A stretch of 64,000 nt of DNA, taken from Mucilaginibacter empetricola (lineage in GTDB: Bacteria; Bacteroidota; Bacteroidia; Sphingobacteriales; Sphingobacteriaceae). The notes under the pieces are model-generated. The model was not told the DNA's origin, made no database searches, and saw nothing but the letters and a program-made list of their open reading frames with translations. The DNA lies in the NCBI RefSeq assembly GCF_024808665.1, contig NZ_JANUBZ010000005.1, positions 248,001 through 312,000 on the forward strand, in the 5' to 3' direction. A program made the translations under genes and the position numbers. This document shows, piece after piece, positions 7,848 through 16,930 of the stretch; position 1 is the stretch's first letter, and every line of letters starts with the position of its first letter.

Positions 7848-10800
7848 ATGGCTGATAAACAGGTTTTTCAAACTGACACACCAGGTAGATGGATACGTTT
7901 TAAGTGGCTTAGCCGTGCCTTAATCATAGTGCTTTTTTGCAGTGTGCTTGCCGCTATTGTTACGGTAACTTCCAAGCAATATCCAAGTCTCCCCAATTTG
8001 AACCCGGTTCCCAAAAAACTAACCAAAGAGGAGCTCGAGAACTTAAAAAAATCAAAAAAATACAAAGACTTTAAAATTGATAAGGACGAGATTCAAAAAT
8101 TGGCGCATACCCGTCATTTGCACCAGTTAAAACGCCCTAATAATAAAGACCGTATTAACGCCGGATTTTACAGGGCCTGGGAACCGCAAGCTTATAATTC
8201 ACTACAGCAGTACATATCAAAGCTGGATATGATTGTAAGTGAGGGCCTTTTTATATCACCTGGCCGGGATACCATGGTTGCCAATATTGATACAGGCCTT
8301 ATAAACCTGAATCGTAAGTACAGAAAGCCGGTTTTAATAACTCTTTCAAATTATGTTAATTATAACAACGAAAAAGGTGGTTATGATAGCAAAGACGTGC
8401 AGCGTATTATTAAAAATAAAAAGCTTCGCACACAGTTCATCAACAATTTAGCGAAACAGTTAACAAGGTACAAGTTTAATGGTATTAACCTTGATTTTGA
8501 TGAAATGAAGGATATCAACAGCAAAAACTATATTGCTTTTGAAAATGACCTTTATTCTATACTGCATCCTAAGGGCTTTTTGGTTACCCAAAACGTAATC
8601 CCGGATGATGACGCCTTTAATCTGGAGCGCCTGCAACACATTAACGACTTTTTGTTTGTAATGGCCATTGACCAGCACAACGAAGGAAGTAATGCCGGCG
8701 ATCTTTCAAATCAACATTGGGTTGAAGAGATTTTGGATAACATTTGTACCCGCATTCCAAGTGAAAAGGTAATCTTAACCATTGCAGGCGGTGCTTATGA
8801 CTGGCCCGAAAGCAGCGTTGGTAAACCGATGGGTTATGCACAGGCCATTAGTATAGCGCAGCAAAATAAAAGCAAAATCATATTTGATCCAACTTCTGCT
8901 AATCTGCACTATAATTATTTTGACCTTGACAGCTTAGAACATACCGTTTATTTTACCGATGCTGCAACCAATTTTAACATTATCCGCATGGCCGATGATT
9001 GGGCAACTGGTGGCGTGGCCTTGTGGCGACTTGGCGCTGAGGATCCACGTTTGTGGACTTTCTTCCAGAAGAATTTGGCGATAGATTCGCTGAGGAAAAC
9101 AGGTATTGATATTAAACGGTTAACCTCAGTCGGTTTAAATAATAAAATCTTTTATGATGGTGATGGCGAGGTGCTCGACCTGGTAACTACACCAACTACG
9201 GGACAGATTGATGTGCACATGGACACAACCAATTTTGTTATCACCAATCAGCATTATATAAAATTGCCCACCCGTTACGTGATAAGGAAATACGGTTATG
9301 CACCAGGCAAAATTGTTTTAACTTTTGATGATGGTCCTGATCCGGATTATACACCGAGAATATTAGACATATTGAAGCGCGAACATGTTCCGGCCGCATT
9401 TTTTGTGGTGGGTTCAATGGCCGAAAAAAATATTCAGATCCTTAGGCGGGAGTATGACGAGGGATACGAAATAGGTAACCACACGTTTTTCCACCCGGAC
9501 ATTTCTACAATCAGCGTTGACAGGGTAAAGCTGGAATTGAATGCCACCCGGAAACTGATTGAATCGGTAACCGGCAGAAGTACCATATTATTCAGGCCCC
9601 CATTTAATGCCGATGCCGAGCCGCAGACGTTAGCAGAAGTAATACCAGTTGCTGAAAGTCGTAAGCAGAGTTATATTAACATAGGCGAATCTATTGACCC
9701 CTGGGATTGGCAGCCGGGTGTAACAGCCGATAGCATTATTGCCAGGGTAATAAAACAAAAAGACGCCGGCTCCATGTTGCTATTGCACGATGCCGGAGGC
9801 GATACCCGTGAAGAAACAGTAAAGGCATTGCCCGAAATTATACACTTCTTTAAGAGCCATGGCTATAAATTTACAACCATAGCCGATGTTTTAGGAAAAA
9901 CCAAGGCCGATCTGATGCCGCCCATAAAAGATGATGCTAATTCGGGCGTATTGGGCTCGTTATATAACCTGCTTATCCAATTCTATTTTTATGGCAACTG
10001 GTTTTTGTTGTACCTGTTTTTATCGGCTATTTTCCTGGCAATTGGCAGGGTAATTCTTATTGCCATACTTGCGTTAAGGCAATTCTCCGAAAATAAAAAG
10101 GTAGACAGGGTGGTAGTTGACAAAAGCCTGCTTCCTGCTGTGAGCATTATTGTTCCCGGTTATAATGAAGAGATTACTGTTTTAAAAACTATAGAAAGTT
10201 TGCTCAAAACGGATTACCCATCGTTCGAAATAATTTTTGTAGACGATGGCTCAAAAGATAAAACGTATGATTTGGTAAACAATGCATACGGTAATCATCC
10301 TTTGGTGCAAGTATTAACCAAACCTAACGGTGGTAAAGCATCAGCGCTTAATTTTGGCATAAGTCATGCAAAAAATGAATTTGTTGTTTGTATTGATGCC
10401 GATACCCAGTTAAAGGACGATGCTATTTACCACCTGATGACCTATTTCACCGATGAGGAAATAGGAGCGGTAGCAGGAACAGTAAAGGTGGGTAATGAAA
10501 ATAATTTCATTACGCTGTGGCAGTCTATTGAATATATTACTGCCCAAAATATGGACAGGCGTGCTTTTGATTTAATTAACAGTATTACCGTTGTTCCTGG
10601 CGCTATCGGTGCTTTCCGCAAGTCGGCTATTTATAAAGCCGGGGGCTTTACCTACGATACCCTGGCCGAAGATTGCGATTTAACTATGCGTATTTTAAAG
10701 CAAGGTTTTATTGTTAAAAATTGCGCAGAGGCAATTGCTTATACCGAAGCGCCGGAAACACTCAACGGATTGTTGAAGCAACGTTTCCGCTGGAGTTTTG

Positions 10801-11222
10801 GGGTAATGCAAAGCTTCTGGAAAAATAAAGATGCGTTGTTCAATAAAAAATATAAGTTTTTTGGAATGCTGGGTATGCCTAATATCCTGATCTTCCAGAT
10901 CATACTTCCTTTGTTTTCGCCACTGGCCGATTTAATTATGATAATTGGATTATTTGGCGACAAGCCTGGCAAAATACTTATATACTATGTTGCCTTTGTG
11001 TTGATTGACTTTTTGGTAGCGATAATAGCTTTCTGGATGCAGAAGGAAGATTATAAGAAGTTGGTTTACATTATTCCTCAACGATTTATTTGGCGTCAGT
11101 TAATGTACTACGTATTGTTTAAGTCGGTTCGCAAAGCCCTCAAAGGCGAATTGAGTGGTTGGGGTGCATTGAAACGTACAGGTAATGTGGTTATCAAAAA
11201 AGATGTGGCTGTAGAGCAATAA
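7848..11222 (+). CDS. GH18-like / NodB deacetylase / GT2 synthase fusion
   Basis: A 1124-residue membrane protein. After one membrane anchor (about 22-40), residues 100-410 form a GH18-like barrel whose active-site strand reads NGINLDFDEM (211-220), so the usual catalytic Glu position is Asp. Residues 475-685 are a NodB-type deacetylase: TFDDG (D494, D495), metal histidines H545 and H549, RPP at 583-585 and LLLHDAG at 644-650. Two membrane segments (about 716-742) lead to a processive GT2 synthase: DDG 799-801, DAD 850-852, ED 941-942 and QRFRW at 978-982, then C-terminal membrane helices. The fusion suggests a single polypeptide that makes, deacetylates and perhaps trims an N-acetylhexosamine polymer, as PgaC plus PgaB do for PNAG. 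The polymer is inferred. Confidence 0.9.
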   Translation: MADKQVFQTDTPGRWIRFKWLSRALIIVLFCSVLAAIVTVTSKQYPSLPNLNPVPKKLTKEELENLKKSKKYKDFKIDKDEIQKLAHTRHLHQLKRPNNKDRINAGFYRAWEPQAYNSLQQYISKLDMIVSEGLFISPGRDTMVANIDTGLINLNRKYRKPVLITLSNYVNYNNEKGGYDSKDVQRIIKNKKLRTQFINNLAKQLTRYKFNGINLDFDEMKDINSKNYIAFENDLYSILHPKGFLVTQNVIPDDDAFNLERLQHINDFLFVMAIDQHNEGSNAGDLSNQHWVEEILDNICTRIPSEKVILTIAGGAYDWPESSVGKPMGYAQAISIAQQNKSKIIFDPTSANLHYNYFDLDSLEHTVYFTDAATNFNIIRMADDWATGGVALWRLGAEDPRLWTFFQKNLAIDSLRKTGIDIKRLTSVGLNNKIFYDGDGEVLDLVTTPTTGQIDVHMDTTNFVITNQHYIKLPTRYVIRKYGYAPGKIVLTFDDGPDPDYTPRILDILKREHVPAAFFVVGSMAEKNIQILRREYDEGYEIGNHTFFHPDISTISVDRVKLELNATRKLIESVTGRSTILFRPPFNADAEPQTLAEVIPVAESRKQSYINIGESIDPWDWQPGVTADSIIARVIKQKDAGSMLLLHDAGGDTREETVKALPEIIHFFKSHGYKFTTIADVLGKTKADLMPPIKDDANSGVLGSLYNLLIQFYFYGNWFLLYLFLSAIFLAIGRVILIAILALRQFSENKKVDRVVVDKSLLPAVSIIVPGYNEEITVLKTIESLLKTDYPSFEIIFVDDGSKDKTYDLVNNAYGNHPLVQVLTKPNGGKASALNFGISHAKNEFVVCIDADTQLKDDAIYHLMTYFTDEEIGAVAGTVKVGNENNFITLWQSIEYITAQNMDRRAFDLINSITVVPGAIGAFRKSAIYKAGGFTYDTLAEDCDLTMRILKQGFIVKNCAEAIAYTEAPETLNGLLKQRFRWSFGVMQSFWKNKDALFNKKYKFFGMLGMPNILIFQIILPLFSPLADLIMIIGLFGDKPGKILIYYVAFVLIDFLVAIIAFWMQKEDYKKLVYIIPQRFIWRQLMYYVLFKSVRKALKGELSGWGALKRTGNVVIKKDVAVEQ

Positions 11223-11231
11223 TCTGAAAAG

Positions 11232-11262
11232 CAAAAGGGTGATTATATTAATCACCCTTTTG
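11232..11262. terminator. Bidirectional hairpin terminator
   Basis: Perfect 14-bp arms (CAAAAGGGTGATTA and its complement) with a 3-base loop sit between the rightward synthase gene (stop 11222) and the leftward ispF (stop 11308). The A and T runs at the ends of the stem suit intrinsic termination in both directions. Confidence 0.8.
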
Positions 11263-11307
11263 TTATTTGTATAAATAATTTACTTCTGAGCCGTTCAGAT
11301 CAATCTA

Positions 11308-11790
11308 TCAGATCTTCTCAATCAAACAAACAGCATAAGCTACAACACCTTCCTGGCGGCCTATAAAGCCTAATTGCTCATTAGTAGTTGCTTTAATGGA
11401 AATGTCTTCCTGATCAATACCGGCTGCCGCAGCTATATTGGTTTGCATTGCCTGGATGTGCGGATTTATTTTAGGTGCTTCCAAACATACCATAGCATCA
11501 ATATTATTTATCCCCCAGCCTTTTTCCTTTAATAACTGTACTACATGCTGTAATAAAATAAGGCTGCTGATTCCTTTCCAGCGGTTATCCGTATTAGAAA
11601 AATGAAAGCCTATATCCCGCAGATTAGCAGCGCCTAAAAGAGCATCGCAAATGGCATGTAATAGAACGTCAGCGTCCGAATGACCGAAGGCACCACTATG
11701 GTGCTCCAAATTAACTCCACCTAATACAAAGGGATGTCCTTCTTTGAGTTGATGAACATCAAACCCAAACCCAACTTTAATTTTTGCCAT
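11308..11790 (-). CDS. ispF: 2-C-methyl-D-erythritol 2,4-cyclodiphosphate synthase
   Basis: A 160-residue enzyme of the non-mevalonate isoprenoid pathway that cyclises CDP-methylerythritol 2-phosphate to the 2,4-cyclodiphosphate. Metal ligands D11 and H13 (GFDVHQL) and H45 (HSDADVLLHA), the flexible GAFGHSDAD loop and the C-terminal KATTNEQLGFIGR motif are present. Length is normal for a trimeric IspF. Its ATG shares one base with the stop of porV (TAATG), so it is translated together with that outer-membrane gene. The functional link between the two is not obvious. Confidence 0.97.
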   Translation of the reverse strand: MAKIKVGFGFDVHQLKEGHPFVLGGVNLEHHSGAFGHSDADVLLHAICDALLGAANLRDIGFHFSNTDNRWKGISSLILLQHVVQLLKEKGWGINNIDAMVCLEAPKINPHIQAMQTNIAAAAGIDQEDISIKATTNEQLGFIGRQEGVVAYAVCLIEKI

Positions 11791-12962
11791 TATCTCTTAT
11801 ACTGATTGCTTGAACCACCAAAGTTAGCAATAAGCGTGAAGCGTAAGGTATTTGCCAACGGGCTATTTTGCTGGTTGCCGGCTATGTATGAGAAGTCGAA
11901 GTTAAACTGGTTGTATTTCATACCCACACCTAGCGTTAGGTAATGTGCCCCACCTTTGTAAGGGTTATCAGGGTTGTTGGCGTTTTCATAAAAATAGCCG
12001 GCCCTTAATGCAAACAGCTGATTATACCAGTATTCAACTCCCGGCGATACCGTAATTTCCTGCAACTCTCCGCTAAAACCATTAGGTGCGTCAGAAAATG
12101 AAGAAAAAATCCCAGAGGGTACGGATATATTATCGTCTTTACCTGCAATGATATTTCCATTTGCATCCCGTACCGGAGGGGTAGGGGTCAACAATTTGTT
12201 AAAATCAACAGTTAAGGTAACCTGATTGTAATCGTCAAGATTCCATGTATTAGCAACCCCGATTTTTAAGTTGGTCGGTAAAAAGTATTTAGGACCGTCG
12301 GTATCGTAACTAATTTTTGATCCTATATTTGAAATATTGGTCCCAAAGGAAAAAACGGCGTCATTGCCAAACTCTTCTGTTTGTTTAGTATAAAATAAAG
12401 ATACTCCTGCCGATACCGCGTTTGCAGGATTACCATTTTGCCCTGTACTTGCAGAGCTTGAAAAACTTGAATGGATATAACCTGCGGTCAATCCAAGTGA
12501 TAATTCATCACCAAATTTACGGGCAAACGAACCATTAATCTGAAACTCACTTGGCGTATAAGAACCAAGGCTATTGGCCGAAACGTCGGTAAGAGCAACG
12601 GTGCCATAATTAAAATAACGAATTGATGCGCCGATAGAATTACGGTCGTCAATTTTATGAGCATAACTTAAATAAGATAAACTGATATCCGGAACTAACT
12701 GCCGTAACCAGGGGCTGTATGATAAAGAAACATCATCATCATTGGTAAGAAAGGCAAGTTTTGATGGGTTCCAATAGTTGGCATTTACATCCGGTGAAAT
12801 TGCAACTCCCGCTTCTCCCATAGCTCCGGAACGAGAATCGGGAGTAAGATTTAAGAACGGTACTTCGGTATTAGGATAAACAACTGTTGTTTGCGACATT
12901 ACCAGCGCCGGAAGTAAAATGCAAATAAAAAAAATAGAGATTCGGAGAGAAAACAACTTCAT
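11790..12962 (-). CDS. porV: PorV (LptO), type IX secretion outer-membrane protein
   Basis: A 390-residue outer-membrane beta-barrel of the FadL-like type with a signal peptide (about 1-23, ending VMSQ). The segment after it, PFLNLTPDSRSGAMGEAGVA, is the typical PorV start, and the protein ends in a barrel strand (FTLIANFGG). In Porphyromonas and Flavobacterium PorV shuttles cargo from the SprA translocon to the PorU sortase complex. porU, usually adjacent, is not here; the divergent neighbour is gldJ, as in Flavobacterium. ispF follows with a TAATG overlap. Confidence 0.92.
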   Translation of the reverse strand: MKLFSLRISIFFICILLPALVMSQTTVVYPNTEVPFLNLTPDSRSGAMGEAGVAISPDVNANYWNPSKLAFLTNDDDVSLSYSPWLRQLVPDISLSYLSYAHKIDDRNSIGASIRYFNYGTVALTDVSANSLGSYTPSEFQINGSFARKFGDELSLGLTAGYIHSSFSSSASTGQNGNPANAVSAGVSLFYTKQTEEFGNDAVFSFGTNISNIGSKISYDTDGPKYFLPTNLKIGVANTWNLDDYNQVTLTVDFNKLLTPTPPVRDANGNIIAGKDDNISVPSGIFSSFSDAPNGFSGELQEITVSPGVEYWYNQLFALRAGYFYENANNPDNPYKGGAHYLTLGVGMKYNQFNFDFSYIAGNQQNSPLANTLRFTLIANFGGSSNQYKR

Positions 12963-13050
12963 TGTGCCAAATTAGTTTATTATTTTTAATAATAATAAGC
13001 TTTGTTAAAGTGTAATACGTATTGTTATAGAAATAAGTTTTTAGGTAAAA

Positions 13051-13086
13051 AAATTTAAGAATAATGAAACTCATTTTCTTAAATTT
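13051..13086. other. Long AT-rich hairpin in porV-gldJ intergenic region
   Basis: The arms AAATTTAAGAA(T)AATGA and TCATTTTCTTAAATTT pair over 16 bases with one bulged T and a 3-base loop. It lies in the 232-base gap between divergent porV (start 12962) and gldJ (start 13195), about 90-110 bases from either start. A terminator is not expected between divergent genes, so a regulator site or an mRNA leader structure is possible. The function is not known. Confidence 0.4.
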
Positions 13087-13194
13087 CCGTTAAAGGACCT
13101 ATAAAAGTTTAGTTTCCTTAAAAGAATTGGATAAAATAACTGGCATTTATAGCAAATTGTTTTAAATTTACGTTCTAAATATAATTGTAAAAAT

Positions 13195-14868
13195 ATGAAA
13201 GTACTTTTTACTAATACTGCTGTTGTGTTGTTGTGTGCAGCAACTCTAATGAGCAGCTGTAGTAAGCCACAAAAGTCAGAAAAGACTGGAATTACTTATA
13301 ACGACAAGAAAACAGGTGGTTATGAGAAGTTTAGAAAGACCCATCCGTCGCCCGGACCCGGCCTTATACCTATTGAAGGTGGTACTTTCGTAATGGGGGG
13401 CAGCGCTAATCAGGATGTTACATTTGACTATAACAATGTGCGTCGGAGAGTTACTGTTGGATCTTTTTATATGGACGAAACAGAGGTTGCTAATCAAGAC
13501 TGGCTGGATTATTTACACTGGATAAGTTCTACTTATCCTGATGATCATGAATTGTATTATAATGCGGTGCCTGATACTTTGGTTTGGCGTAAACCATTGT
13601 CATATAACGAACCTTACGTAGACAATTATTTAAGACACCCTGCTTTTAATGACTATCCGGTTGTTGGCGTGAGTTGGGATCAGGTTCAGGATTATTGTGT
13701 TTGGAGAACTGACCGTACCAACGAAAATATATTGAGAGAAACAGGTAGATTGGTAACCTGGCAAGATTTAAATGGTAAAAAGAAAGGTGCGGCTCAACCT
13801 GCATCAACAAGTAAGGATCCTTTTAATACAGATATTTACCTGAACGGCCAATATAAAGGCCAGGGAATTGACGGAAAGAAAATGGTGCCCGATCTTAGCC
13901 CTAATGCGAAAGCAGATGCTGGCGGAAAAGGTAAAGCACCGGTTAGGCCTGCACGTATGGAAGATGGTATATTGAAACAGGCTTACCGCTTGCCTTCAGA
14001 AGCTGAGTGGGAATATGCTGCATTGGCGCTTATTGGAAATACCCAGTTTGAAAATATTAATGATGGCAAAATATATCCATGGAATGGCATGGGTGTGCGT
14101 TCAGCAAAAAGAGCAACACGTGGTTTAATTTTAGCCAACTTTAAACGTGGTGCAGGTGATAACGCAGGTGTGGGTGGTTATTTGAATGATAAAGCTGATA
14201 TTACTGCACCGGTGAGATCTTACCAGCCAAATGATTTTGGTTTGTATAACATGGCCGGAAACGTAAATGAGTGGGTACAGGATACTTATCGTCAATCATC
14301 ATTTGAAGATTTTGAAGATTTTAACCCATTCCGTGGTAACGAATTTACTAACAAACGTTTATCTGACGCATCTAAAGGTACCTACGCAAAAGATAAATAC
14401 GGTCGCCCTATTAAGGATCCAGCAGCATCAAACAAAAAGATGAAATATGCTGATGCAATGGCTCTGCAACAAGCTCAGGCCGCAGCAGGACAGCCAAACA
14501 CAGCTACAGCAGGCGCAGCAGTAGGAGCTAATAGTAATTCACCAACGCTGCCAGCACCGCAAAAAGATGCATTGAGCGGAAAACCTTACAGCCCCGATTT
14601 CAGAGGATATGGTGACACTGTTAATACTTACCTGTATGGTAATACAACATTAGTGAATAACCATTCAAAGGTTTATAAAGGTGGTTCATGGAACGATTTA
14701 GCTTTCTGGCTAAACCCTGCAACACGTCGTTTTATGGATGAGAGTGATGCTAGCGCCGAAGTAGGATTCCGTTGCGCAATGACATTGGTAGGTGCTCCCG
14801 AAATTCATCCTGAGGGAAAACCACACTATAGTGTTAAAAAAGCAAAAGACTTTAACCCAAAACAATAA
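13195..14868 (+). CDS. gldJ: Gliding motility lipoprotein GldJ
   Basis: A 557-residue lipoprotein. The signal peptide ends in lipobox LMSSC with C22 as the acylated cysteine. The body is an SUMF1/FGE-sulfatase fold (GGTFVMGGS at about 62-70; FYMDETEVANQDW; YPVVGVSWDQ; YRLPSEAEWEYA; GLYNMAGNVNEWV; C-terminal GGSWND and GFRCAM). It contains an alanine- and glutamine-rich insertion at about 420-445. The segment PDTLVWRKPLSYNEPYV and the 557-residue length fit GldJ better than its shorter paralogue GldK. GldJ holds GldK and the T9SS/gliding apparatus in place. The divergent porV gives the same pairing as in Flavobacterium. Confidence 0.93.
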   Translation: MKVLFTNTAVVLLCAATLMSSCSKPQKSEKTGITYNDKKTGGYEKFRKTHPSPGPGLIPIEGGTFVMGGSANQDVTFDYNNVRRRVTVGSFYMDETEVANQDWLDYLHWISSTYPDDHELYYNAVPDTLVWRKPLSYNEPYVDNYLRHPAFNDYPVVGVSWDQVQDYCVWRTDRTNENILRETGRLVTWQDLNGKKKGAAQPASTSKDPFNTDIYLNGQYKGQGIDGKKMVPDLSPNAKADAGGKGKAPVRPARMEDGILKQAYRLPSEAEWEYAALALIGNTQFENINDGKIYPWNGMGVRSAKRATRGLILANFKRGAGDNAGVGGYLNDKADITAPVRSYQPNDFGLYNMAGNVNEWVQDTYRQSSFEDFEDFNPFRGNEFTNKRLSDASKGTYAKDKYGRPIKDPAASNKKMKYADAMALQQAQAAAGQPNTATAGAAVGANSNSPTLPAPQKDALSGKPYSPDFRGYGDTVNTYLYGNTTLVNNHSKVYKGGSWNDLAFWLNPATRRFMDESDASAEVGFRCAMTLVGAPEIHPEGKPHYSVKKAKDFNPKQ

Positions 14869-14886
14869 TATAGTTAAGGATTATAA

Positions 14887-14928
14887 TAAAACAGAAAAGG
14901 CGCTGAAATCAGCGCCTTTTCTGTTTTA
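14887..14928. terminator. Bidirectional terminator after gldJ
   Basis: A 42-base perfect palindrome: 18-19 bp arms beginning TAAAACAGAAAAGGCGCTG with a short AAAT loop. A-rich and T-rich ends flank a GC core on both strands. It separates convergent gldJ and the biotin carrier gene. Confidence 0.9.
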
Positions 14929-14943
14929 TGAATTTTTATCAGC

Positions 14944-15441
14944 TTAAAACACCATCAACACCTGGCCTTTTTCTACTTTGTCGCCGGGCTTAATCTTAAC
15001 TGTTTTAACAGTGACGTCAGCAGGGGCTTTAATAATATTTTCCATCTTCATTGCCTCGAGTACAAACAGGTTTTCACCTTTTTTAATTTCCATACCCTCT
15101 GTTGCAAAAACCTTAAGCACCATGCCCGGCATGGGTGCTTTTATCTCGCTTACTTTTACATTGTTGAGACTGCTTAATCCCATTTTATCCAATAAAATAT
15201 CAAACTGATCTTTTGCTGTAACACTGTAGATATTGTTGTTGATTTTAATTTCAGCCGTTTTTTCGGATCGATTGAAGCTGATTATTTCGGCATTGTATGA
15301 TTGCAGTTTATTAATAATATGCAAAGTAGATTCATTTAGGGCACTTATATCAGCAGCTACAGTGGCTCCGTTTATTACAAGGCCGTTTTCATTTTTATCT
15401 ACCTCATAATTATATTCATTGTTTACTTTTATTTGGTGCAT
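14944..15441 (-). CDS. Biotin carboxyl carrier protein of an acyl-CoA carboxylase
   Basis: A 165-residue protein with a biotinyl domain in its last 70 residues: APMPGMV at 102-108 and the biotin-accepting EAMKMEN at 129-135 (K132). The N-terminal 90 residues resemble the linker domain seen in Bacteroidota carrier subunits of acetyl- or propionyl-CoA carboxylase. The carboxylase and transferase subunits are not in the window, so which complex it serves is unknown. It is convergent with gldJ across a strong terminator. Confidence 0.9.
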   Translation of the reverse strand: MHQIKVNNEYNYEVDKNENGLVINGATVAADISALNESTLHIINKLQSYNAEIISFNRSEKTAEIKINNNIYSVTAKDQFDILLDKMGLSSLNNVKVSEIKAPMPGMVLKVFATEGMEIKKGENLFVLEAMKMENIIKAPADVTVKTVKIKPGDKVEKGQVLMVF

Positions 15442-15529
15442 AGCAATGGAGAATCAGGTTAATATAATTGTAAGAGCAAGGTATTAAAAATTGTTATATA
15501 ATCACCCGGCGGGGTCAATCAATAATAGC

Positions 15530-16198
15530 TTATTGAGTCAGTATGTACTGTATCAGGTTTGCACCCATTTTTAAGGCTTTTAAACGACTTTCCTGGGTGT
15601 CGCCGGCGTAGGTGCCATAATCTTCCCAACCATTGCCTAAATCGCATTCATATGTGTAAAAACAAACCAGCCGGCCTTTATAAATAAGCCCGAAGCCCTG
15701 AGCTCTTTTGCCATCATGCTCATGTATCTTGGGCAAGCCAGCAGGGAAGCTAAATTTTTGGTGATAAATAGGATGATTAATGGGTAGTTCAACAAAATCA
15801 AGCTCCGGAAATACTTTCTTCATCTGCGGCCGTATAAACTGATCTAAGCCGTAATTATCGTCGATATGTAAAAAGCCACCGCCGGTTAAATACTTCCTTA
15901 AATTGCGTGCTTCCTGGTCAGAAAATATAACGTTGCCATGCCCTGTCATAAAAATGAAAGGATAGTTGAATATTTCGGCGCTGCCAACGTCAACCACCTC
16001 ATCTTCCGACTGGAAATTTGTTTTTAAGTTTTCGTTGCAGAATTTTATGAGGTTAGGTAATGCGGTCCTGTCGCCATACCAATCGCCGCCGCCATTATAT
16101 TTAAGCTTGGCCATTTTGTAAGTAGGCGGTATGTTAAAGCTGCTGATAAAAGCAACTAAAACAAAGGCGGAAATTATATAACCAACTTTCTTTATCAT
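15530..16198 (-). CDS. DUF4159 family secreted protein
   Basis: About 222 residues; the ATG at 16198 is preferred to an adjacent in-frame GTG at 16201. A signal peptide or membrane anchor (IKKVGYIISAFVLVAFISSF) is followed by a DUF4159 domain with the patterns GGDWYGDRTALPNL, MTGHGNV, LRKYLTGGGFLHIDD and CDLGNGWEDYG. The fold is related to the flavodoxin/ThuA-like group, but the function of DUF4159 is unknown. It is the last gene of a leftward run from DedA, 11 bases after rsmE. Confidence 0.85.
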   Translation of the reverse strand: MIKKVGYIISAFVLVAFISSFNIPPTYKMAKLKYNGGGDWYGDRTALPNLIKFCNENLKTNFQSEDEVVDVGSAEIFNYPFIFMTGHGNVIFSDQEARNLRKYLTGGGFLHIDDNYGLDQFIRPQMKKVFPELDFVELPINHPIYHQKFSFPAGLPKIHEHDGKRAQGFGLIYKGRLVCFYTYECDLGNGWEDYGTYAGDTQESRLKALKMGANLIQYILTQ

Positions 16199-16212
16199 CA
16201 CAGATAGCAGAA

Positions 16213-16920
16213 TTAACGGTTTAAAAAGTTTACTTCAAAACAAACTTCTAATGCAGCTGTCTCAGTGCGCAAACGGCTATCGCCTAAAGTTATGGCTTTA
16301 AAATTATTATGCAAGGCGTCGTTAATCTCGTCGGGAGTAAAATCGCCCTCTGGGCCTATTAATATCAGATATCTTCTGCTGGTGGTCAATTCTGCCTTAA
16401 GATTTGTTTTTTCAGTATTTTCACAATGCGCTATAAACTTCTGGCCGTCAAAAGACTTGGTGATAAACTGTTTATAGCTAACTGGTTCATTTAAAACAGG
16501 GTGATATGCCTTAACGGATTGTTTGATCGCGGCAGTAATAATTTTATTAAGACGATCTGTTTTAACCTCTTTACGCTCGGAACGCTGGCAGATTATAGGT
16601 GTTATTTCGTCAATACCAATTTCTGTTGCTTTTTCTAAAAACCACTCCATGCGTTCAATGTTTTTTGTTGGAGCCATGGCGATATGCAGGTAATGGTTCC
16701 GCTTATTAAACGCTGTAATGGTAGAAATTATTTGGAGAATGGTTCTTTTTGGGTGAGCATCCTGTATAAGCGCAGTAAAAAAGCCGCCTTTGCCATCAAT
16801 CAATTGCACTTCATTGCCTTTTTCAAGGCGTAAAACCCTGATGCAATGTTTGCTTTCCTCTTCATTCAGAAAATAATGAGCATTAGCAGGGTCAATATCA
16901 GGCGTATAAAAAAGTTGCAT
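16213..16920 (-). CDS. rsmE: 16S rRNA m3U1498 methyltransferase
   Basis: A 235-residue RsmE-type SPOUT methyltransferase that methylates N3 of U1498 in 16S rRNA using S-adenosylmethionine. An N-terminal PUA-like region (1-70) precedes the knot domain, with LIGPEGDF at 187-194 and LGDSRLRTETA at 212-222 forming the cofactor site. Length is normal. It is encoded 10 bases after the CorC-like gene on the same strand and probably co-transcribed with it. Confidence 0.96.
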   Translation of the reverse strand: MQLFYTPDIDPANAHYFLNEEESKHCIRVLRLEKGNEVQLIDGKGGFFTALIQDAHPKRTILQIISTITAFNKRNHYLHIAMAPTKNIERMEWFLEKATEIGIDEITPIICQRSERKEVKTDRLNKIITAAIKQSVKAYHPVLNEPVSYKQFITKSFDGQKFIAHCENTEKTNLKAELTTSRRYLILIGPEGDFTPDEINDALHNNFKAITLGDSRLRTETAALEVCFEVNFLNR

Positions 16921-16930
16921 AAATGGCAGA

